Shown: positions 1 to 5,072 of the stretch, piece by piece
Layout: every line of letters begins with the position of its first letter
Position numbering within the stretch: position 1 is the first letter of the stretch
Assembly: GCA_001873945.1 (NCBI GenBank)
Contig: MNYI01000090.1
Location: 1-5,085 of the forward strand
Direction: 5' to 3'
DNA from: Candidatus Desantisbacteria bacterium CG2_30_40_21
Lineage (GTDB): Bacteria > UBA9089 > CG2-30-40-21
DNA: 5,085 nucleotides
Notes under the pieces: generated by a model
What the model was told of the DNA's origin: nothing
Databases searched by the model: none
Seen by the model: only the letters and a program-made list of their open reading frames with translations
Translations under genes and position numbers: made by a program

Positions 1-20
1 ACTCAAGTGGGGCATAAATT
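1..20 (+). repeat. left terminal inverted repeat of the palindromic element
   Basis: This 20-bp arm matches 135-154 in reverse complement with no mismatch. It starts at the first base of the window, so its true outer limit is unknown. Confidence 0.85.
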
Positions 21-61
21 GCGTTTTTCGCTAGTCTTAATCAACGATAGCTGCGTTGTTC

Positions 62-91
62 AGGTTCGCAATAGTACACTATTGCGAACCT
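62..91. repeat. perfect central palindrome, 14-bp arms
   Basis: Arms aggttcgcaatagt (62-75) and actattgcgaacct (78-91) are perfect reverse complements around a 2-base loop (ac). The palindrome sits at the centre of the larger inverted repeat and would form the tip of its hairpin or a cruciform. Confidence 0.85.
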
Positions 92-134
92 TGCACGCCT
101 TGCTCTCCTTGATTAATCCTTACCAAAAAATCGT

Positions 135-154
135 AATTTATGCCCCACTTGAGT
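135..154 (-). repeat. right terminal inverted repeat of the palindromic element
   Basis: This is the exact reverse complement of 1-20. The bases that follow (ataaataatc) are ordinary AT-rich sequence, so this probably marks the right end of the element. Confidence 0.85.
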
Positions 155-201
155 ATAAATAATCAACGGAATCTGATTGAAGTCCCTCAGAATACGCTAC
201 A

Positions 202-282
202 ATGAAACGGATTATTTTCGAGACCAATGCATTTGAAGATTTTGCGGGTTGGGCTACTGAGGACAAAAAGGAGAAGAAATAA
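202..282 (+). pseudogene. truncated YoeB/Txe-family toxin remnant
   Basis: ATG at 202 opens a 26-codon frame that ends at TAA 280-282. The peptide begins MKRIIFETNAFEDFAGWATE and continues DKKEKK. The pattern of a basic N-terminus, a hydrophobic IIF strand, AFEDF, W and a DKK group is the usual beginning of YoeB/Txe toxins, ribosome-dependent mRNA endonucleases of about 85 residues. The remaining 60 or so residues, with the C-terminal catalytic residues, are missing, so no activity is expected. The sequence breaks off where the ribosome binding site and start of the next gene appear (TAATG overlap). An upstream frame ends in TGA at 203-205, overlapping this ATG as in many antitoxin-toxin pairs. 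The assignment rests on a short N-terminus; a chance short ORF cannot be excluded. Confidence 0.55.
268..273 (+). promoter_or_regulatory. ribosome binding site of the antitoxin gene
   Basis: AAGGAG lies 8 bases before the ATG at 282 and supports that start. It is embedded in the last codons of the truncated toxin frame, which marks the likely junction between the two toxin-antitoxin units. Confidence 0.7.
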
Positions 283-527
283 TGTCTGTATTAGTTGCCC
301 AACAAGTAAGCTCGCTTTCTGTGAATGAATTGTTTGAGTTGATTCAAAAAGCAGTTCGAGGCGAGATGATGCGCTTTTTTGAGCTTGATCAAGAATTAAT
401 TGCAGAGTCACCACCAATTCGGAAGATAGATACCGTTATGGAGAAGATGGGAGCTACAGGTAAATATAACAAGGAATTTCTTGATTCTTTGCGAAAGAGG
501 ATGGAGCAATCCAAAACATTTGGATGA
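282..527 (+). CDS. putative type II antitoxin partner of a RelE/ParE-like toxin
   Basis: This 81-aa protein is not a family I recognise by name. Its role is inferred from position: its stop (TGA 525-527) overlaps the ATG of a RelE/ParE-like toxin by four bases (ATGA), the typical antitoxin-first layout with translational coupling. Residues 12-40 (SVNELFELIQKAVRGEMMRF and following) look like amphipathic helix. The C-terminal part is charged, with a GKYNKEFLDSLRKRMEQS stretch at residues 60-77 that could be the toxin-wrapping tail. No clear ribbon-helix-helix, HTH or Phd/YefM signature is visible, so how it would bind DNA or autoregulate is unknown. An AAGGAG box 8 bases upstream supports the start. 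An accessory protein or a non-DNA-binding antitoxin remains possible. Confidence 0.72.
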   Translation: MSVLVAQQVSSLSVNELFELIQKAVRGEMMRFFELDQELIAESPPIRKIDTVMEKMGATGKYNKEFLDSLRKRMEQSKTFG

Positions 528-772
528 AAATTCTACCACTTCATTCTGCTTTAGAAAGATATTTGCAAAAACATAGGTTGACAAGAAGGTGGCAAAAGCA
601 ACTACAGTTATTTGAACAAAATTGGAGACATACAGGATTACGAACAGAAATGTTAGAGCCAAAAGAGTTGCGCATATATTCATTTCGTGTTGACTTGCAA
701 TATCGTGCTGTATTTGTATTTGCAGACAAAGAAACGGTAGAAATTATTGATATTAACAACCATTATGAATAA
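524..772 (+). CDS. RelE/ParE-superfamily toxin
   Basis: This 82-aa basic protein has the compact layout of RelE/ParE-fold toxins. Two N-terminal helices (about residues 6-35) are rich in Arg, Lys and Gln. They are followed by the beta-sheet core: LEPKELRIYSFRVDLQYRAV (residues 44-63), then VFADKETVEIIDINNHYE to the end (65-82). The SFR, QYRAVF and terminal I..INNHYE elements are typical of RelE/HigB-like proteins, where Arg, Tyr and His residues of the sheet and C-terminus contribute to ribosome-dependent mRNA cleavage. The length is normal and the frame is intact, so it is probably functional. ParE-like gyrase poisons share this fold, so the target is not certain. It overlaps the upstream putative antitoxin by ATGA, so translation is likely coupled. 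The next gene, aroA, starts 62 bp downstream with no obvious terminator between them. Confidence 0.85.
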   Translation: MKILPLHSALERYLQKHRLTRRWQKQLQLFEQNWRHTGLRTEMLEPKELRIYSFRVDLQYRAVFVFADKETVEIIDINNHYE

Positions 773-826
773 GAAAGTAACCAAAAGGTAACCGCAAGAG
801 ATTGCCCATACAACGATTTGCAATAC

Positions 827-830
827 GAGG
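827..830 (+). promoter_or_regulatory. ribosome binding site selecting the aroA start
   Basis: GAGG ends 4 bases before the ATG at 835. The spacing is short but usable. It favours that ATG over the in-frame TTG at 802, because EPSP synthases usually begin within a few residues of the first beta strand, as this ATG would give. Confidence 0.5.
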
Positions 831-834
831 TACT

Positions 835-2208
835 ATGAATCTTATTGTATCCCCATCCGAATTAAATGGCAAGGTTATAATACCTGCCTCAAAATCACAT
901 ACTATCCGAGCCGTTGTTATTGCTTCTCTGGCTGAGGGTACCTCAGAGATTATCAATCCATTGTATTCAAGTGATACCTTATCAGCGGTAACCGTGTGTC
1001 AGGGGTTGGGGGTAAGGATAGAATTGGGGGAAAAGCAAGGCACAGAGGCACAAAGGCACAAAGGCACAGAGGGAGAGGTATCATCTCAGAATGGCGCATT
1101 TTCAGAGGAAAGCTGGATTGTCCATGGAACAAGCGGAAAAATCATGACCCCGGAGAATATTCTTGATGTAGGGAATTCTGGCACAACCTTGTATATTACC
1201 CTTGCTATGGCTGCTTTGAGTGATGGGTATTCTGTATTTACCGGAGATGAACAGACCAGACGCAGAACTGCCCAAGCCTTGATTGACGGACTTAACAGCC
1301 TTGGTGCTCATGTATTTTCCACAAGGGGAAATTCCTGTGCCCCAATTGTTGTGAAAGGCAGGATGAGGGGAGGGGAGATAACCATTGATGGAAGTAAAAC
1401 ATCCCAATACATTTCCAGTCTGCTCATAGCCTGTCCCTTAGCTGATAATGATACAAAAATATGCGTGATAAATGTTACTGAAGAACCATACATTCAGATG
1501 ACCATGAATTGGCTTGATGAGCAGGGCATAGAATACTCGCATAAGGGTATGGATTATTTTCACATAAAGGGTGGACAGAGGTATCGTTCGTTCAAGAAAA
1601 GGATGCCAGGAGATTTTTCTTCGGCTGCATTCTTTCTCTGTGCTGGGGCAATTACTAATTCAGACATAACGCTTATAGGATTGGATATGAATGATTCACA
1701 AGGGGATAAGGCTGTTGTGGGTATGCTGAGTCACATGGGTGCAGAGATAGAGGTTCTCCCATCTGATGATTATTATGGAGGAGGAAACATCAGTATTCAT
1801 AATAAACAATTACATGGTGCTGAGTTTGATCTTAAGGACACACCGGATGCCTTGCCAGCCATGGCTGTGGCAGGATGCTTTGCCCAAGGGGTTACAAGGT
1901 TGGTTAATGTCCCGCAGGCAAGACTCAAGGAAACAGATCGTATCAAGGTAATGTGTGAGGAACTCTCGAAAATGGGGGCAAGGATACTGGAGTTGCCAGA
2001 TGGTTTGGAAATTAAGGAAAGCGAACTCCATGGTGCCTCTGTCCATGGGCATGGTGACCATCGGGTTGTTATGGCTTTGGCTGTTGCTGGACTGGCAGCA
2101 AAGGGGCAAACTATTATTGATACTGCGGAATCTATGAACATAACATTTCCTGATTTTGCCCAATTGATGCAGGATATTGGGGGAAGGATGGTATTTCAGT
2201 CGGTATAA
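835..2208 (+). CDS. aroA: 3-phosphoshikimate 1-carboxyvinyltransferase (EPSP synthase)
   Basis: AroA joins shikimate-3-phosphate and phosphoenolpyruvate to give EPSP, the sixth step of the cytosolic shikimate pathway. From ATG 835 the protein has 457 residues; common homologues have about 425-450. Visible motifs: PASKSHTIR (17-25) with the phosphate-binding Lys20 and Arg25; DVGNSGTT (111-118); TGDEQTRRR (136-144); TSQY (189-192); GDFSSAAFF (259-267); TPDA with the likely catalytic Asp338; RLKETDR (363-369) with Glu366; and GDHR (407-410). Oddities: residues 65-93 form a charged linker before WIVHG, largely encoded by an 8-bp tandem repeat (1038-1072). The residue after GNSGTTL is Tyr120 where most homologues have Arg. 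Ile436 lies at the E. coli Lys411 position, where other subfamilies also differ. An in-frame TTG at 802 would add 11 residues that do not look like family sequence. aroC, the next enzyme, is downstream on the same strand beyond a rhuM-like gene. Confidence 0.96.
   Translation: MNLIVSPSELNGKVIIPASKSHTIRAVVIASLAEGTSEIINPLYSSDTLSAVTVCQGLGVRIELGEKQGTEAQRHKGTEGEVSSQNGAFSEESWIVHGTSGKIMTPENILDVGNSGTTLYITLAMAALSDGYSVFTGDEQTRRRTAQALIDGLNSLGAHVFSTRGNSCAPIVVKGRMRGGEITIDGSKTSQYISSLLIACPLADNDTKICVINVTEEPYIQMTMNWLDEQGIEYSHKGMDYFHIKGGQRYRSFKKRMPGDFSSAAFFLCAGAITNSDITLIGLDMNDSQGDKAVVGMLSHMGAEIEVLPSDDYYGGGNISIHNKQLHGAEFDLKDTPDALPAMAVAGCFAQGVTRLVNVPQARLKETDRIKVMCEELSKMGARILELPDGLEIKESELHGASVHGHGDHRVVMALAVAGLAAKGQTIIDTAESMNITFPDFAQLMQDIGGRMVFQSV
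1038..1072 (+). repeat. 8-bp tandem repeat inside aroA
   Basis: Four consecutive octamers of form AGGCACA(G/A) run from 1038 to 1069, followed by a partial unit (AGG). They encode a Gln/Gly/Thr/Glu/Arg/His/Lys stretch (GTEAQRHKGTEG, residues 69-80 of AroA) in a surface-loop position. The octamer length is not a multiple of three, so only changes in sets of three units keep the frame. A related CACAAAG/CACGAAG array is present at 4937-4960. Confidence 0.88.
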
Positions 2209-2351
2209 AATCAGAGACATTACCATGGTAACCCGCACTCTGAATTTGTTCGAGATTGTCTCATTCTATCAATGGGGGGAGTGAAAAATGCAGTGTTGCT
2301 GTTGTAACAACCCACTAAGCCCCCTTTAATGAGGTTCTATAACGAATCATA

Positions 2352-2388
2352 AGGAGGGCGTCCCCTCCTACCACCGCCAGCAGGGGAC
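2352..2388 (+). other. overlapping hairpins in the aroA-rhuM spacer
   Basis: The 249-bp spacer after aroA contains a 7-bp perfect stem, aggaggg (2352-2358) with ccctcct (2363-2369), and an alternative 7-bp stem, gtcccct (2360-2366) with aggggac (2382-2388). The two share bases and exclude each other. No U-run follows directly; the seven Ts at 2409-2415 are 20 bases beyond. This could be a weak terminator, an attenuator-like fold or a degraded repeat. I see no gene in the spacer. Confidence 0.4.
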
Positions 2389-2457
2389 ATTGCGGAAAAA
2401 TGCGTTACTTTTTTTGAACCATGCCTTGCCGCGACTGATGAATGGAGCTATACAAGT

Positions 2458-3483
2458 ATGAAAAAGAATGACTTGCAATCAAATAAAAAACAAATAATTC
2501 TCTACATTACGCCTAATGGTGATGTCAAGATGGAAGTATTTTTGCAAGACGAAACGCTTTGGTTGACACAAAAAATGATGGCAGAGTTGTTTGGAGTTGA
2601 AATAAACACCATTAATTACCATCTCAAGGAAATATTTAAAAGCGGTGAATTAGAGGAAAATTCAGTTATTCGAAAAAATCGAATAACTGCTTCTGATAAA
2701 AAAGACTACCTCACGACTTTTTACAACCTTGATGCCATTATTGCGGTTGGTTATCGGGTCAATTCCAAGCGAGCCACACAATTTCGTATTTGGGCAACAC
2801 AGATCTTAAAAGAATATATTATCAAAGGCTTTGCCATGGATGACGAACGGCTGAAAAATCCCAGCAATATTTTTGGCAAGGACTATTTTGAAGAACAATT
2901 ATCGCGAATCAGGAATATCCGCTCCAGCGAACGGAGATTCTATCAGAAAATTGCCGACATTTACGCTCAGTGTAGTGCTGACTATGATCCAAACGAAGAA
3001 ATTACAAGGCAATTTTTTGCTACCGTGCAAAACAAACTCCACTGGGCGATAACCGGTCAAACTGCGGCGGAAATTATTTATCAAAGGGTTGGGGGTGAAA
3101 AACCAAATATGGGCTTAACCACTTGGAAAAACGCTCCAAAAGGAGACATTAGAAAAACTGATGTCAGTATTGCTAAAAATTACCTGAATGAAAAAGAATT
3201 GGATGGATTAAACAGAATTGTAACCATGTATCTTGACTATGCGGAAATGCAGGCACAAAAAGGTGTTGTGATGTATATGAAAGACTGGGTGGAGAAATTG
3301 GATGCCTTTTTGCAATTCAACGAAAAAGAAGTTTTGCAGGATAGTGGTAAAATCAGTCATGCAGTGGCAATAGTATTAGCTGAAAGTGAATATGAAAAAT
3401 ATCGGGTTATTCAAGACCGTATGTTTGAATCGGACTTTGATCGTGAAGTGAAAAAAATATTAAAAAATCAAATAGGAGATTAG
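2458..3483 (+). CDS. RhuM family protein
   Basis: This 341-aa protein matches the RhuM family in full length (usually about 330-350 aa), named after rhuM of Salmonella pathogenicity island 3. The N-terminal part has the family pattern TLWLTQKMMAELFGVE (33-48), TINYHLKEIF (51-60), then YNLDAIIAVGYRVNSKRATQ (89-108) and FRIWATQILKEYIIKGF (109-125). It resembles the DNA-binding modules of phage antirepressor-type proteins. The C-terminal part carries IRSSERRFYQKIADIYA (154-170), QNKLHWAITGQTAAEII (191-207), KPNMGLTTWK (215-224) and a long helical DVSIAKNYL...YLDYAEMQ segment (235-265). There is no signal peptide or membrane segment. The molecular function is not established. A GGAG box at 2444-2447 lies 10 bases before the ATG. 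The gene is AT-richer to the eye than aroA and aroC, and RhuM genes occur sporadically in accessory regions, so horizontal arrival is likely. No frameshift is seen. Confidence 0.93.
   Translation: MKKNDLQSNKKQIILYITPNGDVKMEVFLQDETLWLTQKMMAELFGVEINTINYHLKEIFKSGELEENSVIRKNRITASDKKDYLTTFYNLDAIIAVGYRVNSKRATQFRIWATQILKEYIIKGFAMDDERLKNPSNIFGKDYFEEQLSRIRNIRSSERRFYQKIADIYAQCSADYDPNEEITRQFFATVQNKLHWAITGQTAAEIIYQRVGGEKPNMGLTTWKNAPKGDIRKTDVSIAKNYLNEKELDGLNRIVTMYLDYAEMQAQKGVVMYMKDWVEKLDAFLQFNEKEVLQDSGKISHAVAIVLAESEYEKYRVIQDRMFESDFDREVKKILKNQIGD
3474..3478 (+). promoter_or_regulatory. ribosome binding site of aroC within the rhuM-like gene end
   Basis: AGGAG lies 9 bases before the aroC ATG (3488), inside the last codons of the upstream gene, whose stop is at 3481-3483. 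Only four bases separate stop and start, so ribosomes ending on the upstream gene could re-initiate at aroC. Confidence 0.75.
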
Positions 3484-3487
3484 CGTT

Positions 3488-4810
3488 ATGTTAGGTTGTG
3501 GTATTGGGACATTGTTTCAGGTAACAGTTGCGGGTGGTTCTTATCAGGATGGGAATACTACGCATATTCAGGGGATTCCACCGGGTATTAAAATTACAGA
3601 GGAGGAGATATACGCAGATCTTTTGCTTAGAAAGCCGGGGCAGGATGAATTGACTTCTCCAAGGAGAGAGCCGGATATTCCGATTATTTATAGTGGGATA
3701 AATGCAGCAGATACTATGCCGGGGTTTTCAAATAAGGGGTTGACCAATGGTACGCCCATGGTTATCCTGATCCCAAACATGGACAGGCATTTTGAGCATA
3801 TTGATGCGTATCAGCAGACAAATCGGACACCCCGTCCGGGTCACGCATCCTATGCCTCATATCAAAAATATGGGGAGTGTGATGATGCTATTGGTGCGGG
3901 GATATTCAGCGGAAGATATACCTGTACCATTGTGGCTGCTGGTGTAGTGGCAAAAGCGATTTTGAAAAGGCATGGTATTGAGGTTACGGGTTATATCAAG
4001 GAGGCAGCTGGTGTGCAGTCGCCGGATATGCCTATTGAAAAAATAAGAGAAAAGGTGACTGCCTTCCGTGAAATGCGGAAAAAGCATGATCCGGTATATG
4101 ATATTATATTTGGACAGGGGTTGATTAGACCGGAGATGAGATTGTTGGAAAAAATGTGTATTCTGGCTGAGTTTGAACCAAAAATCCCTGAACTCTATGC
4201 TCAGGGCAAAAAGATGGATGAGGAATTTATTCGCAAGGAATATGGCGTTCACTCAAAGCTGAATTGCCCTGACCTTGAGGCTGCGGATGAGATGTATAGG
4301 CGAATTATAGAGATTACTCAGGATGGTGATTCGAGTGGTGGGTTGGTTGAGGTTGTGGCAACAGGATTACCCGCAGGCATGGGTGAGCCGGTTTTCAGAA
4401 AGTTAGATGGTGAATTGGGAAAAATGATGAGTATTGCCGCAGTAAAGGCAGTGGAAGTTGGTGATGGATATAAGGTTAAGGATATGCGGGGTTCAGAATG
4501 TAATGATCAAATGTATGGTGAGGCTGGCAAGGTTTGTTTTAAGTCAAACCATGCGGGTGGTATTGCTGGTGGATTAACTACTGGTCAATCACTTGTGGTC
4601 AGGCTGGCTGTAAAACCTACACCAACCATTGCCAAGTCACAGTCTACGATTGATAAGGTCAGCCATGAAACCAAGATATTATCTGCGGTTACCCGACGGG
4701 ATCCAACCATTGTGCCACGAGTCTGGCCTGTGGCTGAGGCTTTTGTTTCTATCATTCTGCTGGATCACTATATGCAGCATCTGGCGTATCAGGGAATTTG
4801 TGGAAGATGA
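3488..4810 (+). CDS. aroC: chorismate synthase, long divergent form
   Basis: AroC converts EPSP to chorismate by anti-1,4 elimination with reduced FMN, the last step of the shikimate pathway. The first residues (MLGCGIGTLFQVTVAGGSYQ) align with the usual start of the family, which supports ATG 3488. Conserved segments: RKPGQDELTSPRREPD (48-63), NGTPMVILIPNMDR (87-100), RPGHASY (116-122) with active-site His119, GDSSGGLVEVVATGLPAGMG (280-299), EPVFRKLDGELGKMMSIAAV (300-319), SNHAGGIAGGLTTG (353-366), KPTPTI (376-381) and RRDPTIVPR (403-411). At 440 residues it exceeds the common 350-390. Most of the excess, about 60 residues, lies between 175 and 260 in a Lys/Glu-rich, probably helical segment. 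The GESHG motif, whose His is the other active-site histidine, reads GGSYQ with Tyr19. The SARET signature reads SGRYT (141-145), and RHDP reads RRDP. The rest is intact, so it is probably active and part of a divergent subfamily. Confidence 0.94.
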   Translation: MLGCGIGTLFQVTVAGGSYQDGNTTHIQGIPPGIKITEEEIYADLLLRKPGQDELTSPRREPDIPIIYSGINAADTMPGFSNKGLTNGTPMVILIPNMDRHFEHIDAYQQTNRTPRPGHASYASYQKYGECDDAIGAGIFSGRYTCTIVAAGVVAKAILKRHGIEVTGYIKEAAGVQSPDMPIEKIREKVTAFREMRKKHDPVYDIIFGQGLIRPEMRLLEKMCILAEFEPKIPELYAQGKKMDEEFIRKEYGVHSKLNCPDLEAADEMYRRIIEITQDGDSSGGLVEVVATGLPAGMGEPVFRKLDGELGKMMSIAAVKAVEVGDGYKVKDMRGSECNDQMYGEAGKVCFKSNHAGGIAGGLTTGQSLVVRLAVKPTPTIAKSQSTIDKVSHETKILSAVTRRDPTIVPRVWPVAEAFVSIILLDHYMQHLAYQGICGR

Positions 4811-4819
4811 AAAATGTCG

Positions 4820-4852
4820 ACCTGTGCAATCGGAATTATCGGTTGCACAGGT
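4820..4852 (+). terminator. hairpin after aroC, possible terminator
   Basis: Bases 4820-4833 pair with 4839-4852 in a 14-bp stem with two G-T wobbles and the 5-base loop aatta. It starts 9 bases after the aroC stop, where a terminator would be expected. The downstream sequence gggaaaatttc has no U-run on the + strand, so intrinsic termination would be weak; an mRNA 3'-end stabilising hairpin is the alternative. Confidence 0.5.
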
Positions 4853-4890
4853 GGGAAAATTTCACGAGATTAACACGAGGAAATAATAAC

Positions 4891-4919
4891 ATCTTGTGAA
4901 AATCTTGTGTAATCTGTGA
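4891..4919 (+). repeat. short direct repeat atcttgtg / atcttgtg / atctgtga
   Basis: Three related octamers begin at 4891, 4902 and 4912, spaced 11 and 10 bases apart. Just upstream, cacgagatta / cacgagga (4863-4882) is a similar short direct duplication. The sequence is non-coding and has the look of a decayed tandem repeat. Confidence 0.55.
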
Positions 4920-4936
4920 TTTATTGTAACTACTCA

Positions 4937-4960
4937 CCACAAAGGCACGAAGACACAAAA
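4937..4960 (+). repeat. 8-bp tandem repeat, CACAAAG type
   Basis: Three octamers, ccacaaag, gcacgaag and acacaaaa, run head to tail. They share the octamer (consensus GCACAAAG in this phase) with the array inside aroA at 1038-1072. Confidence 0.75.
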
Positions 4961-5008
4961 AGTTGATAAGTTGAATAGTTGATGGGTTGATAAGTGGATG
5001 AATTGATA
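4961..5008 (+). repeat. 8-bp tandem repeat, AGTTGATA type, six units
   Basis: Six consecutive octamers, agttgata, agttgaat, agttgatg, ggttgata, agtggatg and aattgata, follow the previous array without a gap and in the same 8-bp register. They are non-coding. Confidence 0.85.
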
Positions 5009-5048
5009 GGAAATGTTTATGAATTATGAATCTGTGTTCCTTTAACCC

Positions 5049-5072
5049 ATAAACTCATCAACCTATCAACTT
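5049..5072 (-). repeat. inverted copy of the AGTTGATA octamer array
   Basis: Read on the - strand, three octamers aagttgat, aggttgat and gagtttat run from 5072 down to 5049. Bases 5057-5070 match 4978-4991 in reverse complement at 13 of 14 positions, so the two arrays can form a hairpin around the AT-rich centre at 5011-5048. Confidence 0.8.

Larger units (their letters stand above)
1..154. mobile_element. MITE-like nested palindromic element
   Basis: The first 20 bases (actcaagtggggcataaatt) are the exact reverse complement of 135-154, giving perfect terminal inverted repeats. The pairing continues inward with one mismatch (about 21-28 against 125-134). Further in, ttaatcaa (37-44) pairs with ttgattaa (109-116), and a perfect 14-bp-arm palindrome with a 2-base loop lies at 62-91. 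All these pairs share nearly the same centre (about 76.5-77.5), so the whole unit can fold into one long interrupted hairpin. There is no coding capacity. The size, ends and symmetry suggest a non-autonomous transposable element (MITE) mobilised in trans, but no transposase is visible. The left flank is outside the window, so a target duplication cannot be checked and the element may extend further left. A large structured intergenic repeat is the alternative. Confidence 0.72.

Noticed and set aside
408..683. 91-codon - strand frame with hydrophobic character across the toxin-antitoxin pair
   Set aside because: It is antisense to both genes, spans their junction, and the apparent hydrophobicity follows from complementing AT-rich basic and acidic codons.
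802..834. Possible upstream TTG start of aroA adding 11 residues
   Set aside because: The added residues do not resemble the family N-terminus, while ATG 835 has a GAGG box and aligns with the usual start.
2220..2231. 12-bp perfect palindrome ttaccatggtaa after aroA
   Set aside because: It is short and single in the window, with no second operator-like copy or promoter nearby.
1797..2238. Two long open frames on the - strand inside aroA (114 and 142 codons)
   Set aside because: They lie fully opposite a well-supported EPSP synthase frame apart from a short overhang past its stop, show no recognisable motif and have no good start signal.
2281..2307. Eight-codon GTG frame (MKNAVLLL) behind a G-rich stretch
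   Set aside because: It is too short to support as a gene and has no attenuator-like codon run or downstream terminator tied to it; it may be a remnant.
2426..2454. TTGCCG - 17 bp - TATACA promoter-like pair before the rhuM-like gene
   Set aside because: Transcription would start at or after the ATG at 2458 and exclude the ribosome binding site.
3857..4252. 131-codon open frame on the - strand inside aroC
   Set aside because: It is opposite conserved chorismate synthase sequence and has no family-like features of its own.
4629..4886. 85-codon + strand frame overlapping the end of aroC
   Set aside because: Two thirds of it is out of frame within conserved aroC codons and the rest runs through the hairpin; no ribosome binding site is seen.
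4937..5072. CRISPR-like array
   Set aside because: Units are 8 bp and directly adjacent with no spacers; this is simple tandem repetition.
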